NCBI GenBank assembly: GCA_905221605.1
Contig: CAJNDS010002806.1
Location: 122,001 to 186,000 of the forward strand
Length of the DNA stretch: 64,000 nt
Reading direction: 5' to 3'
DNA from: Symbiodinium natans
Lineage: Eukaryota; Sar; Dinophyceae; Suessiales; Symbiodiniaceae
Of this stretch, positions 12,132-22,895 are shown in pieces. Every line of letters begins with the position of its first letter. Position 1 is the stretch's first letter. Position numbers and translations under genes: made by a program. The notes below the pieces were generated by a model, which was given only the letters and a program-made list of their open reading frames with translations, was not told the DNA's origin and made no database searches.

Positions 12132-12325
12132 GTGTTGCATCAATGCTGCAACAGAACCGGCAAAATCACGGCAAACCCGAACCCTATCAAGCTTACATCC
12201 TCCACAACTTTCCTGTGCACTGGCTTCCGTTGACTGTTGGCTCATGGCAGGACTACATTGAAGAGCCTGGCCTGCGAATTATGTTCTTCTTCCAAAACAA
12301 CCAAGTCCCCCCAAGCCCTGCCTAA
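12132..12325 (+). CDS. Candidate C-terminal exon, product unknown
   Basis: After a CCTGCAG acceptor the phase-1 frame encodes 63 residues to a TAA at 12323-12325. Segments: LQQNRQNHGKPEPYQAYIL, FPVHWLPLTVGSWQDYIEE, LRIMFFFQNNQVPPSPA. The mixture of aromatic and polar residues looks like a conserved globular C-terminus. The exon at 11151-11295 and coding-like frames at 11390-11790 may belong to the same gene. Not recognised. Confidence 0.45.
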
Positions 12326-12668
12326 ATCCTACTCTTTTGGGCGGGGGCGGGGGAGTAGGCCTGGGGCCCTGAACGCTGGCACTCTTAGATTATCTCGAGA
12401 TCGTAAAATTACAAAACCCGCCACATTTAAGGATGTTTCGTTGTAGTTCCTGAAAATTTGTTACTCCAGAATCTCCAGTTGTGGACTTCATCTCAGGAAT
12501 CCCAAATGCTACTGCGGACAACTGCTGTGCAATGTGGCTTGGCAGTACAGTACTGAGCGACTACGGTGGTGCCTCATCGGCGCTTCTGAGAAAGTTCCTA
12601 AGTACCTGTGATGCACTTCCGAGGCATGCTCCTGCTGGGAAAGGCAGTCATTGAATGCCAGGCCACAG

Positions 12669-12830
12669 TCCATTGATGTACGCTGTGAGATGCCACGTGC
12701 CACGGGCGATGCTTTTGTTGCGTTTGGTCGGATTCGGGACACTCTTCAATCTCGGTCTTGCAGGCCGCTGGACGCTGGCCTGAGGCCCGGTGCCATGCAA
12801 GACGGAAAGCCGATTCCGTCAGAATCCTGA
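12669..12830 (+). CDS. Candidate RRM-like exon
   Basis: After CCACAG the frame is open for 53 codons and begins SIDVRCEMPRATGDAFVAFG. The stretch GDAFVAF resembles the RNP1 strand of hnRNP F/H-type RNA recognition motifs, where it follows a beta strand ending near an R-x-TG turn. The RNP2 strand was not found, so this is a suggestion only. Confidence 0.3.
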   Translation, partial: SIDVRCEMPRATGDAFVAFGRIRDTLQSRSCRPLDAGLRPGAMQDGKPIPSES

Positions 12831-13062
12831 AGTAAACCCATGATGGTCTGAGATCATGTGTGATCTTATCCTGCAGTGTCTTGACATGCTTCATCTCAAC
12901 TCTTTGTGCGGCCGTCGTGACTTTCCTTCGATGCGTGTGTGCAGGCAGGAAGTGCTACTGAAAGCTGCGACAAAGAGCTCAGCTCCAGGCGGGGCTGACT
13001 TTGTGCAATCTGCAGCTCCTTAGCAACTTCCGGCCCTCCTGCAGACGTGATGGAGGCTAGAC

Positions 13063-13515
13063 TTGACACCAACAGTCTTGCTGTTGTTGGGTTGCATCTT
13101 CTGCATCACGCCATCCAGTAAGAACAAGTCACCAGCCTACTGCAACTGCATTCAGGGCCGTTGCCTACAAGTCAGCGAGGAGCATCCGAGGACTGACGCA
13201 GCCTTGTTGATCCAACCTGAACCCTCTCAAGCCCAAAGTGCACCCCCCTGTCCAGAATACCTTCAGCCCGCCATCAATAAATATGACCAGGTTCAGGCTA
13301 CGGTGACAGAATCTGGAGGCATTCGGCCCTGGGCATTCATCTGGGCTTGGTCTTGTCAGGACGGGTCTCGTTTGCGGAGCGCCTCCGCAGAGACAACGAC
13401 AAGAACGACACAGGAACGGCCTCTGAATCTGGAGTTGGGAAAGGAAGTGCAAGATGAGGTTGTGAATGTTGAATCGTTGAGCTTCCACAATGCTTCTGCG
13501 AGAATATTCTTTTGA
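13063..13515 (+). CDS. Candidate coding region of 150 codons, product unknown
   Basis: The frame is open from 13063 to a TGA at 13513-13515 and includes EYLQPAINKYDQVQATVTES and PLNLELGKEVQDEVVNVES. A GC-AG excision at 13319-13359 would instead join it to RVSFAERLRRDNDKNDTGT, ending at a TGA near 13458, but that intron would be only 41 bases. Both readings look coding; I cannot decide between them. Confidence 0.35.
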   Translation: MTPTVLLLLGCIFCITPSSKNKSPAYCNCIQGRCLQVSEEHPRTDAALLIQPEPSQAQSAPPCPEYLQPAINKYDQVQATVTESGGIRPWAFIWAWSCQDGSRLRSASAETTTRTTQERPLNLELGKEVQDEVVNVESLSFHNASARIFF

Positions 13516-13950
13516 GCACCCCCTTTCACTGAACTTGTGGCCCCGGTTTTTCCTGAATGCCTCCTCGCCTTTCTGGTACTGAACATAAGATCAGATGCTG
13601 TGAGCCTGAGATGTGTTTGACCAGCATCGGCTGTTCCGATTGCCCGTCCGCCCTCAAGATTGCTTCGCTCCAATGGTTCCCAGACGTTGTGCCACTTTGC
13701 CTTTTGTTCTACTCCTTCTCTGACTGGACGATGCGTGAAAGCGGGGCGAGGGATCTGACTCGGAGAATCTTGAGACCAGACGCGCTCGACTTGATGCTCC
13801 GTGATGCTTTGCCGATCTTTCACTTGACCGCCCCCCCAGTGACTAGTACCTGCTAGGGCTATAGTGGCGCTACATGCTCTTGCCTCGAGACGAAGCGCGC
13901 CGTTCCGTGACATAAGAGAGAATCTCCAATCGCCCTGCATCGGAACCTAG

Positions 13951-14052
13951 TATCCGATGATGCTTCAGCGTGAGCAGTTGCAATCTGAAAGGCTCAGTAA
14001 GCTCCTGGAGCATGGCGCCAAGACGTGGCTGCCCCTTGGCCGCCGGAAGTAG
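13951..14052 (+). CDS. Candidate exon, product unknown
   Basis: A 33-codon frame after CCTAG reads MMLQREQLQSERLSKLLEHG then KTWLPLGRRK and TAG. It is helical and strongly coding-like. It may splice out at AA|GTAGAC just before the stop. Confidence 0.35.
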   Translation, partial: YPMMLQREQLQSERLSKLLEHGAKTWLPLGRRK

Positions 14053-14479
14053 ACGACTTGAGTCCGCCGGCTCCAAGTTCGGAGGGTGGTCCCGGGGTCC
14101 CGGTTCCAGTTCGTGCACTGTTCCAGGCTGCAGCGCTGCTATGGCCACCGACAGCTGCTGGGACAGATTCAGACTCTATTTCAGACTGTGCGCATGTCAC
14201 ATGCCATCTCTTATCTGTATTGTAGCTGCTGCAGCCAGAGTTGCGAGGCTTGGAGAGGGACATGTTGCTGTCCTTAGTGCGCCACTGCGTTCACGTGGGG
14301 GCGGAGATCGTCATCAAACGATCAAGGCCGGCTGCAAGATGTCCGGAAGATGTCCGTGTTTCCTGCCTTCCCGAAGCCTCAGAGGTTAATGCAGATCCTG
14401 GGTGAGCAGCATGGGGAGAGTCTTGGTGGCAACCAGTGCGCAGTGCACGGCTGTCCATGTGAGAACGAGCATCAAACAA

Positions 14480-14555
14480 CTCTGTGTGTGTGTGAGTGTG
14501 AGTGTGTTGCTTGCTTGCTTGCTTTCTTTCTTTCTCTATGTGTGTGTGTCTTCGC
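14480..14555. repeat. Microsatellites (TG)n, (TTGC)n, (TTTC)n
   Basis: Consecutive short runs of TG, TTGC and TTTC units. Confidence 0.9.
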
Positions 14556-14604
14556 ACATCAGATGGAGCTGGGACAACTTCCGTGCTAGCATTTTCCAGC
14601 TCAG

Positions 14605-14677
14605 GCCTGCTAAGCAAGCCCTCCGGCGCTACTCCGAGGAGTTGGGCCTGACCCAACGAAGTGCTGCCTGGCTTTGA
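14605..14677 (+). CDS. Candidate C-terminal exon, product unknown
   Basis: After CTCAG the frame reads RPAKQALRRYSEELGLTQRS then AAWL and TGA at 14675-14677. Upstream in the same frame is IRWSWDNFRASIFQL, so the exon may start earlier. Confidence 0.35.
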
Positions 14678-15117
14678 GTTTGTTGGTCTTTGTCGGAGTC
14701 TCTGAATGGAGCTGTGTAACGGGTGACCGGGCTGTCTTCACTAGCCAAACTGCACGGCAGCACCTGCTTTCCTATGACTCTGCAGCTCCATGCTACAGTG
14801 CTAGGTACATGAATGCAGCTCAGGACGGGCGGGCAACCAGGGAGTGCCGTAGATTCATGTAGATTCGGGTTTTCTCAAGCTGGGGCCATATATCTACAGA
14901 AGCCCCCCAGGCCAGAGAAAGACATGGCGTGTGCATTGGACTGGATGATTCGCGTCACATCGTTGCCGTGGTATGCACGTAGCATGTGGAAATGTGGAAC
15001 TGCCGCATGTGATGGATTCAGGCCCATGGGTGCCCTGTTGATGTCACTAGCAGGCCTCAAGGTTGTTGCACATGTAATATGCAGGTGTAATGTGAAGGAA
15101 GTTGCTATTTGTAACAC

Positions 15118-15414
15118 TTGTGTATCGATCAGGCTTCGTTGGTTAAACGGATAGTTCGACAGCCATGCGAGAGCTTCGCTCAAACCTTCCTAGGAAGTAT
15201 AAGAATCCACTTTGATAGCCCGTTTCAAGGCGAAGTTTGTCACGCTACCAGCAGTCTGAAGTGCCTCAAAAGCCACTCAACCAAGACAGTGTGCTTGGGC
15301 TATCTGCCAGGAGAAATTGCCGAGGTGAACATGCACTTCTTCTGTCCTGAGATTTTTCAATTTCTAGGTGCCATGGCTGCCTTTGCATGTGGGCAAACGG
15401 CCTCAACTTTCTAA
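15118..15414 (+). CDS. Candidate ORF of 98 codons, product unknown
   Basis: Open frame ending in TAA with segments IDQASLVKRIVRQPCESFAQ, IRIHFDSPFQGEVCHATS, EIAEVNMHFFCPEIFQFLG. Coding-like but not recognised. It lies just upstream of the lipid-kinase exons and could be an upstream exon of that gene, though no kinase motif is seen. Confidence 0.3.
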   Translation: MCIDQASLVKRIVRQPCESFAQTFLGSIRIHFDSPFQGEVCHATSSLKCLKSHSTKTVCLGYLPGEIAEVNMHFFCPEIFQFLGAMAAFACGQTASTF

Positions 15415-15483
15415 GAGCGAAGATGCATCTCATTGGTGCTCGAAAGGCTAGTGGTCCAAGTTGATCCAAGTATGTCGAAGAAT

Positions 15484-15530
15484 GCGCGATGATGTGCCAT
15501 GATGTGCGATGATGTGCGATGATGTGCACA
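15484..15530. repeat. Tandem 10-mer GCGATGATGT
   Basis: Four adjacent units of (gcgatgatgt) with one base change. Confidence 0.85.
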
Positions 15531-15734
15531 TGTCATTCGTTGTCATTCGTGCTGTCCATCCCTTGAGCGACTTCGTGAGAGGCGACGCGGTGAGCCCGGA
15601 GAATGTCATGGGCTCTTTGGGCCACGGCGCAGGAGAGTACAGGTGCCAATGTGTGGAAATTCGAGCACAAAGTACTTGACCCACTTGGCCATTGTTTCCG
15701 CACGATCACGTCACACATTCGGGGGCCTCTCCAG

Positions 15735-18700
15735 GGTGATGCCAACGAACTCCAAGTCCGGCGAGCTGTTCCTTTTTTCGTCCGACCAACAGTTCATCAT
15801 CAAAACCTTGTCTGGCAAGGAGCAGCTTGGCATGGCTCAAGTTGCGATGTAAGCGAGTGCAAAGATCTGCAACGCGTCTGCGAGGTTAATGCTCTTGGCA
15901 CGGATGATGCCGACCTACTTCGAGCACCTGCAGCATTGGCCGCGCTCACTGATCGTGCGGTATGCAGGCAGCTTGTTGTTGCGTCCCAATTGTCCCATGG
16001 GACAGAATCAATACCAGTTTTCAAGGCTGCTCGTCTTGTGAAGTGCCGTCTCGAGAGCAAACGATATTTCACCTTTGCCTGCAGGCATTTACCGTGTGAT
16101 GTTTGCAGAGCAGCCGATCCACTTCATTGTGGCTTGACAGACATCAGTCAGGATCATCGGTCCTTCCATTGCATGGGCACGCCGATTGCCAGCTTGTGAC
16201 AGTTGCTGCCATTCTGGGAGATGCATCTGTTGTGACTTGGGACCATTCTGTCAATGGTACGACATTTGCTGCCATTCTGGGAGATGCATCTGTTGTGACT
16301 TGGGGCCATTTTGTCATGGTGGCGACAGCAGTTCTGTGCAAGATCAGTTGAAGAACTCGTGGCAGAAGCATCAGAAAACATGTGAGGTCATGAAATCCGT
16401 TTTCGACCCGAGGCCAAAGTTGGACTAGTTGGTTACAGTTGGTTTGTCATCCTGCTGACTGAGTCCACAGTGCATTTACATGTGTCTTCGTCAAGCTCCC
16501 GAACAAACGTCAGACATGCGCGTTCACCAGTGTCTGGCATGCCTTGAAGTGCCCTGCCTACTCACGTCGTGGCTCTTGCGCAAGGCTTCCGCTGCACTTG
16601 AAGTTCGATCTTAAGGGCTCGCTGCACAAACGCACCGAGCCTTAGAGAGCAGGGTCCTGCGGCCTTTTCACTTTTGCTCCTTTGCCGTCAACACTTCTCG
16701 AGGCAAATCCAAGCCTGGAGAATCTGTTGGCAAAGACCAGGCCCGGGGGGTCTGAAGCGGCCGTTGCCATTGTGGGAGGGGTGGGACATGGACCCGGGAA
16801 AAACCGCGTGCGGAAGCCAAGCCACAAGCTGACTCAGGACTGGGTGGAAGCCAATCGCTGCATGAACTTGCCGCTTGCTGCATCCTGACAAGACCAGAAG
16901 TAACTTCTTCTAGTGCTTCTGATGCTACGCTTATTACCTAAACACAACCTGGTTAACGATTGGGGAGATGGGAGCTGCCCAAATCAGAAAATATGACCTT
17001 GAATCACCTGAAAATGGGTCAGAAAGCACTGAAGGACCGTCTGTCCTCGTGTCAGCTACGTAGAGTACACGGCACTTCTGAGTTACAAGATCAAACACTC
17101 GTGTATACGTATGTATCATATACATATATACACATGTTTGAAGACTTTTTCAGTTTTCATGTGCAAAGAAGCCACGGACTGTTTTGCATACGTGCTGGTT
17201 CTGACATTTTGGCATTTTCTGATCCACCCCGTGTTGTTTTTAAACTTCATAGTCTTTTGTTTTTCGAGTCATGTGTGGCTGATTTGCCTGGTGCTGCCGG
17301 GAAAGCGCAGGTGGGGTCCTGTTGGGTCAAGGCATGGTAAGACTAGGTGCGAATTTCTGATATTCGCGTTGCTCTTCAGAAGGGCAGGTGCTTATACATT
17401 GCATCCTTCAGCCTAGGAGCGACGGCAGTTTGCCGCTCAAGTGGAAGTGGACTTGCAGATTCTTGCCGACAACTAGCATGAGCAACTAGCATTGGAAGCT
17501 GCGTGTCGGGGTTCCGATGTTAGCTCGGAAGCAGATCACGCCGACAAAGTCTGAGGCTTCTCGAAAGTTTTAAAATGATGGACTATTCCATCCTCCTGGG
17601 TCCGGCGCTTGGGAGCGCACAAGGGAGAGGCAGAGAGAGGGAGAAGGCTGGGTTTTCCGGGGGGTCCCCGGCTCTATTCTTGAGCCTTAGGAACTCACTT
17701 CACAGAGTCGAACGATCTGGAGGCTGGAGCTGTGGGACAGGATGTCATTCATGCCCAGGATGTCACACGACCCATTCTGTGCAGGACTTTCCGCTGTCTC
17801 CGGGCTGGGGAAATGGATATCTGGTGTCTGAGGACGGACGGTTCTACTCTGGCCTCAGCTTGCAGTGTGATGCGCCTCTTCACCTACTGTCAGAAAAGCA
17901 CAACCTCAGTCCAACGCCAACAACGTCCCAACCCCGCAATACATGCCTGTAACCTTCGCCTGTGCTTTTGCAGCTCACAGATACTGCTTCAGAGAACACA
18001 GCAATGCACAGGCAACACATGGATGTTGATGGAGATGGTGCTTGCTGCTTCTGCACATGGCCAGATCACACTGGCAATCTTGCTGTGCCCCATGCTTAAA
18101 TATGTTCAAAAGGATGAGCAACAGAAGAACCTGTATGAAGGGAGGGTAAGCGTGCTAGGCAGCACGGACGCCTCTTCAGCGGCTTCACCAAACTCGCGTA
18201 TATGGCTCCGAGTGAATGCCTTGCGAATGATCCCAAACAGTCAGTTGCTCTATCAGGGGGAGCGGTGAGGGAGTTGCAAGCTCTGCCAGGACTGCTCGGA
18301 GGTCTACTTTGTTGGTATCATTGACTTCTCCATCAAGTACAGCATCAAGAAGCAGGCATGCCAGATGTTGAGGCCTTTGGCTTTGCAGGCTGCCCTAAGG
18401 CGTCCCGAGTATGAAAAGGTGTCCCGTCAGCCCGCGTCACCTTGGTATATACAGCATGTCTACCTATGTCTGTGAGCTTCGTTTCACTTACAATCGAAAT
18501 CGAGGCGTAATACATGTTCTAGGAATCGACGTTTGCGTGAGCCGACTGGATTTTCATCGATGTTGTAGTATACGATTAGTACTGAAATCGACATTTGCGC
18601 GACCCGGCTGGATTTTCATTGACGTGTACGACACCTTATAGTGACGATTGCGTGAGCAGGCCGGATTTTCTCTGATTTGTGGTACATGTTTAGAACTGGA

Positions 18701-19250
18701 ATCGACGTTTGCGTGAGCCGGCTGGATGTTCATTGCTTGTTGTAGTACAAGCATGTGCTGGAATTGTCGTTTCCGCGAGCCATTTGTTGCACAAGCGTAC
18801 GAAAATCGACTCTGAACAACGGCGTTAGTTTGGTGGTCTCTTCATGTAGAGCCATCAAGCGCTAGACTTTTGAGATGTGCAGATTTTGACTGTTTTCGCG
18901 CGTGTGTCAATACATTCGGGCGAGGTGGCGTCTGTCTCGGGTGGTTTTGCAGGGCTGGGGTGCCCTCCACGGAGTTTACCGGGGTGGGGTGCCCTGTAAC
19001 GGGGAGAAGACCATGCTGTGCTTGAGAGGCCGAGAATCTTCTCCGGGTCGCCCAAGGCACAGGTGAGAAGACCTCCTGCGTGTGGCTTGCTTGCAAACTG
19101 CATGGGCAAAATGCAATGACTACAAGCCGTAACACTTCAAGCTGGACCGCAGTGAGTTTTTGATCACAGTTTTGTTTTGCAGCCCTACGGACCAACTGCA
19201 GGTCTGCTGACACATATGCCGAGCGACAGTTGATGTTCGTCTACCAGAAG
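15735..19250 (+). CDS. Phosphatidylinositol-phosphate kinase (PIPK domain), multi-exon
   Basis: The ordered PIPK motifs are split over short exons. 15735-15821: SGELFLFSSDQQFIIKTL with the ATP-binding lysine. 15885-15967: MMPTYFEHLQHWPRSLIVRY. 16085-16131: GIYRVMFAEQPIHFIV. 16387-16412: VMKSVFDP. 16585-16638: the FDLKGS signature. About 16838-16872: DWVEANRCMNLP. 17417-17457 and 17556-17599: QVEVDLQ and LLESFKMMDYSILLG with the catalytic MDYS. 18302-18355: VYFVGIIDFSIKYSIKKQ with the metal-binding IID aspartate. 19183-19250: SADTYAERQLMFVYQK. Splice phases match at most joins and several introns start GC or GA. The DLKGS, MDYS and IID elements are all kept, so an active lipid kinase making phosphoinositides at membranes is expected. 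The substrate subtype cannot be told because the activation loop was not found. N-terminal exons and a few internal ones are missing from my reading. Confidence 0.87.
16203..16328. repeat. Two tandem copies of a 63-base unit in an intron
   Basis: The phrase TTGCTGCCATTCTGGGAGAT starts at 16204 and again at 16267, followed by the same 25 bases each time. It lies in the kinase intron 16132-16386. Confidence 0.85.
18515..18790. repeat. Degenerate tandem repeat, about 60-base period, in an intron
   Basis: Five imperfect units share a core close to TCGACGTTTGCGTGAGCC then GGCTGGATTTTCATTG and a GTAGTACA element. Cores begin near 18526, 18587, 18643, 18701 and 18762. It sits in the long kinase intron between 18355 and 19183. 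Confidence 0.75.
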
Positions 19251-19592
19251 GTGCACGTAGGATTTTGCGGTTCAGTTGGCATCAGATGATTTTGAGTATT
19301 CCCCAAACAGCGTGCAATCAGCAAAGCAAAGCGATCAAAACAGCAAAGCATGCCACCAAGAGAAACAGCAACTCGGAGAATGTCAGAGGCACCGTCATGT
19401 TCGGCAGGTCGTCCAGACGATGCCTGGTGCCGGTGACATTGGTACGGAAGGCTGGAACTCGCAAAACTTTACTCCTCTGACCAAAGGATCCTCTGTGTTG
19501 CTTCTGTTGATTACTTTTGATGCCTTGCAGAACATGTGTCTCAACACTGCTCAACACCTCTGGGTTATGGGTGTGCTCTGTGCAGCACTCAG

Positions 19593-21070
19593 GCCGTCTG
19601 CGCGTTGAGGTCATCAAGGCAGAGAACCTGGTTGCTGCCGACTGGATCCTGGGTTCTTTACGGGTTTCAGCCAATAAAGAGATGGCTCAACAAGTTCAAG
19701 CCGCTCAAGCCAGTTTCTTCATTTAGGCTCAGTGGGTGCTCCCGCTAAGATCTCAACCCGCCCATCCCGACGCGCGACTTGAGGAACGGGAGCTCGGATC
19801 CGTACGTCACCGTGAAGTTGGGACTCTGTGTGAAGCGCTCGGCCTGGCACCGAGTCTCCGAGTGTTCGGCTCTGCGAGACCGATAATTCCTTTCGTTTGC
19901 TCAGGCGACGATACCCACAACCCGAGATCCGGTCTGGAACAGCCTTTTGTACCTGCCTGTGCATGATGTGGCTTTGCTGCAGTCGACATCCCCTTTTCTT
20001 CGTGTTTACTTATTTTACTTCGTGCACGGCAGGGCGGCTCCGGGAAGTTGCTGAACTTAGCCTTATCAAGCCACCGAGGCACATCAAGCTCAGGAAGTCC
20101 ACGTCACCGTTTGGGATGAGGACCCCACGCATGCCGCACCTGCCGCATGTGAGGCTCAGATGCCAACACATATGCCACCTTAACGTGTTTTTTGAGGCAT
20201 TCGTACCTCGGAGGACCATCTCAAGACCCTGCGTGGTAATGACGACTTTTTGGGCCGTCTTGCTGCCGCTCGCAGCACTCAGCGGTCCAACACAAGATCA
20301 ACCAAGCTCTGTCTTTGCTGTGCGTCCTGGTCACGTCCCATCAATCCGAAGAGTCCCAGAAGCCCCTGGCCTCTGTGCTGTGAGCACTTCCTGGAGTTGC
20401 CTGCTTGCTGTTTTTTTGCTGTTTTTTTGCTGTTTTTTGCCGGTTTTGCATGCTGCTTTCGCTGCCACAGGTTCCAATGACTTGGATCATGCAAGGGCCC
20501 GTTGCCTTGACCTGAGCTCTTTAGGTTGCCGGCAGAGCGAGTCTGTGAAGGAATTCAATGCATGTACAGTAGCATGCCTTGCTTGGGCACAAGAGAGTCA
20601 AGTGTCTGCACTGGCGGATGGTAATTGTCGATGCTCTTGGCATCCGCCTCGGCCTCGTCCAACTTCGTCCAACTTCAAGATGCTTCTTTTCTTTTCTCCT
20701 CAAAAAGTCGATGACCCTTGTCCCGAAGCATTCCAGTCTGGCTATGGTGAAAGTGTGGGGGGAACCGGGGAGTCTGCTGGCCTGCTGCCCAAATGGCCTC
20801 TGATTGGTGGCTTTTCGGGCCAGGCGGGTTACGGCCCCCCAGAGGAGAAACGAGCACCCAATGATGCTCGCGATGCGCTCCAAAAGCGGAGGCCGCGGTG
20901 AGGAGAGACCAAGAGCGACCTGGGTCATGATGCCGGTTTTCCTTTCGGCCGGTGAACACCGCTCACGAGAAAGTAAAGGTTTGGCAACTCAGGACCTTCC
21001 TGGTGCAGATCTGTGCGACACGGCGCACGGAAGGATCTCCCTCCGCTTCGTTTACGAGTCTGTGCCCTGA
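19593..21070 (+). CDS. C2 domain in short exons, possibly the C-terminus of the kinase
   Basis: Exons: 19593-19652 (GRLRVEVIKAENLVAADWI), 19750-19829 (RDLRNGSSDPYVTVKLG), 19905-19970 (TIPTTRDPVWNSLLYLPVHD), 20079-20120 (AHQAQEVHVTVWDE), 20214 to about 20239 (DHLKTLRGNDDFLGRL), and a last exon about 20994-21070 (DLCDTAHGRISLRFVYESVP) ending in TGA. This is a C2 domain in correct order with the SDPYV loop and acidic residues at WDE, D and DDF that normally bind calcium. Introns 19971-20078 (GC-AG) and 20121-20213 (GA-AG) fit in phase. One or two exons between 20240 and 20990 are unassigned; segments near 20472 and 20790 are candidates. The domain begins only 343 bases after the last kinase exon on the same strand, with no start codon or separate upstream exon seen, so a PIPK-C2 protein is plausible but unproven. 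Confidence 0.77.
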
Positions 21071-22108
21071 GCTGCATACAGATCTGGGCATCCGCCGAGA
21101 TGTGGGCACACCGCAAAGGGGGCGAAGAAACGTGAGAGCCCTTAGCTGGCGTGTCGAATGGCCCTCAGGCCGATGACCTTCTGGATGACATTTCGTCCAC
21201 GACAGTGACCTGGCATAATCAGTCGTTGGACTGGTTTGTATGTGAAGAGCTGTCTAGCCCTACGAAGTCCTCAGCCACGCAAACTTGCCGCCCGCCTCTC
21301 TTGCTAGTCGTTGCGTTGGATTGCTCAGGCGAGCTTCTCCAGGAACCTTGGCTGGAAAGAATCGACCCGTTTTGCAGGCTGATGCTTCCATGCGGTTGGA
21401 CCACATCCACCTTCATTTCAGACAACATCTCCTTGTCTCCTCATGCTTCCTTGGAGAAGTCCATATTGGAGGGCGCAGCGCCGAGGCACGCTGAATGCAT
21501 CCCGAGCCTTCAAGCCTTCGCAGCCTCGAAGCCTAAAGCACCGTGCAGCTTCTGTATGAGTCAGTTCTCAGGGCAACTGAGCACTTACTTCAGGCTGTCC
21601 AGCCTATGCGAGGGACAGCCCAAGCAAAAGAGCTGGAATGTGTACCACATTGCAGACACAGCACGAGAGATTTCCGAAGACATGCTATGCGGCGTCCAAG
21701 GACAGAGCTCAGCAAGCAACAGGCACGGAATATCCTGTGCGACTCATGTGTAGTGGATTGGTTCATCCGGACGTCAGTTTTTGTGGAAGGCACGGTTGAA
21801 CGAGCACACGATGTCCGGTAGGTGGCTTGCTTCGTCTGCGGGACCCTGTACCGATCCGCTGCTTTGGCCTTGAGCCGCGTGTGAGCGCAGCGACAGAAAA
21901 TTGCGCAGTGATTCTTACAATGCAGCGCCATGCCACTGGAGTTTGCACGGTGCTATGGAGCCATGCAAGAGCCTGTTTATTCTTTCTGACTCAATCTGGC
22001 CATTGGACCGTCGGCTCGAACATCTTGACGAGGGTAGTTGTGGGTTCACTTTATGCGCAGACTGCCAATTCAAGCCTCGCAAGCAATAAGCTTATGAATA
22101 CAGCTTAA
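21071..22108. other. No supported gene
   Basis: A 200-codon plus-strand frame spans 21151-21753 but has no recognisable domain and could be chance. Nothing else is supported. Confidence 0.3.
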
Positions 22109-22282
22109 ATGGCCAACAGCATCCGTCGACTATTGATAGTTTTTCTGCAACTTGCTTGTCTGTCAGTGGCGGAGCCACATTCGGCAAGCAAGTGCCTTTC
22201 GAAATGCCCACTGCCCACAAGAATCAGGCCCCTTGGCTTTTGTTCGACCGACGTGACTGAACACCTGTCCTGTCATAGCTGA
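22109..22282 (+). CDS. Small ORF with signal peptide and four later cysteines
   Basis: ATG at 22109 to TGA at 22280-22282 gives 57 residues. Residues 1-21 have the form of a signal peptide: positively charged IRR, then a hydrophobic core LLIVFLQLACLSV and an A-E cleavage-like site. The remaining 36 residues contain four cysteines (C29, C33, C45, C55) with basic and proline residues. This could be a small secreted peptide or the first exon of a longer secreted protein. No family is recognised. Confidence 0.35.
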   Translation: MANSIRRLLIVFLQLACLSVAEPHSASKCLSKCPLPTRIRPLGFCSTDVTEHLSCHS

Positions 22283-22733
22283 TGTCGGTTAGCAGACGTG
22301 CATGTGCGTGGTCCTCTGCAAAGCCCAGGAAATGGACTTCACTATGCCCATGCAAGTGAAGTTCCAGATCAACTTTGGTAGGAAGAGGCTTCGGAATGCC
22401 TGCCAGCAGAGTGAGAGCATTGCATGTGGAGACATGGAGTAGGACAGCCAGCGAAAATTCAGACATGTTGTGCCTGCCTCGCATACTCGGTCACCCCAAA
22501 TGAAGCAAATTCGACTTTAATTGGATGAGCGGGGATGAGCTTGTACTTGGTGGTTTGAGGCACTTGCGGCACAGGGTGCATGGATCGGGAAAAGATTCTG
22601 TGTTGAAGGAGTGGTAGGAAAAATGTGTAGTCCAGATCATATCGCAAAGGACGACAGGACACGAAGCTTTTCGAAGGCCCCGCCCAAACCCCAGCACTTG
22701 TCGAACAGATCTGAGGGCGCGCTCGCATGTGCA

Positions 22734-22845
22734 TGCACACACACACACACAACACACACACACACACAACCAACACACACACACACACACACCCACACCC
22801 CCACACCCCCACACCCCCACACCCACACACCCACACACACCCACA

Positions 22846-22895
<50 letters not shown>

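Noticed and set aside
15828-15842. ATGGCTCAAG resembling the leader end (also at 55704 and near 56)
   Set aside because: Nine or ten matching bases without the GTAGCCA part are expected by chance in this window.
15603-16199. 198-codon plus-strand open frame
   Set aside because: Overlaps the lipid-kinase exons, whose conserved motifs are in different frames.
19897-20901. 334-codon plus-strand open frame
   Set aside because: It runs through exons and introns of the C2-domain gene in the wrong frame; the family-matching peptides lie in other frames.
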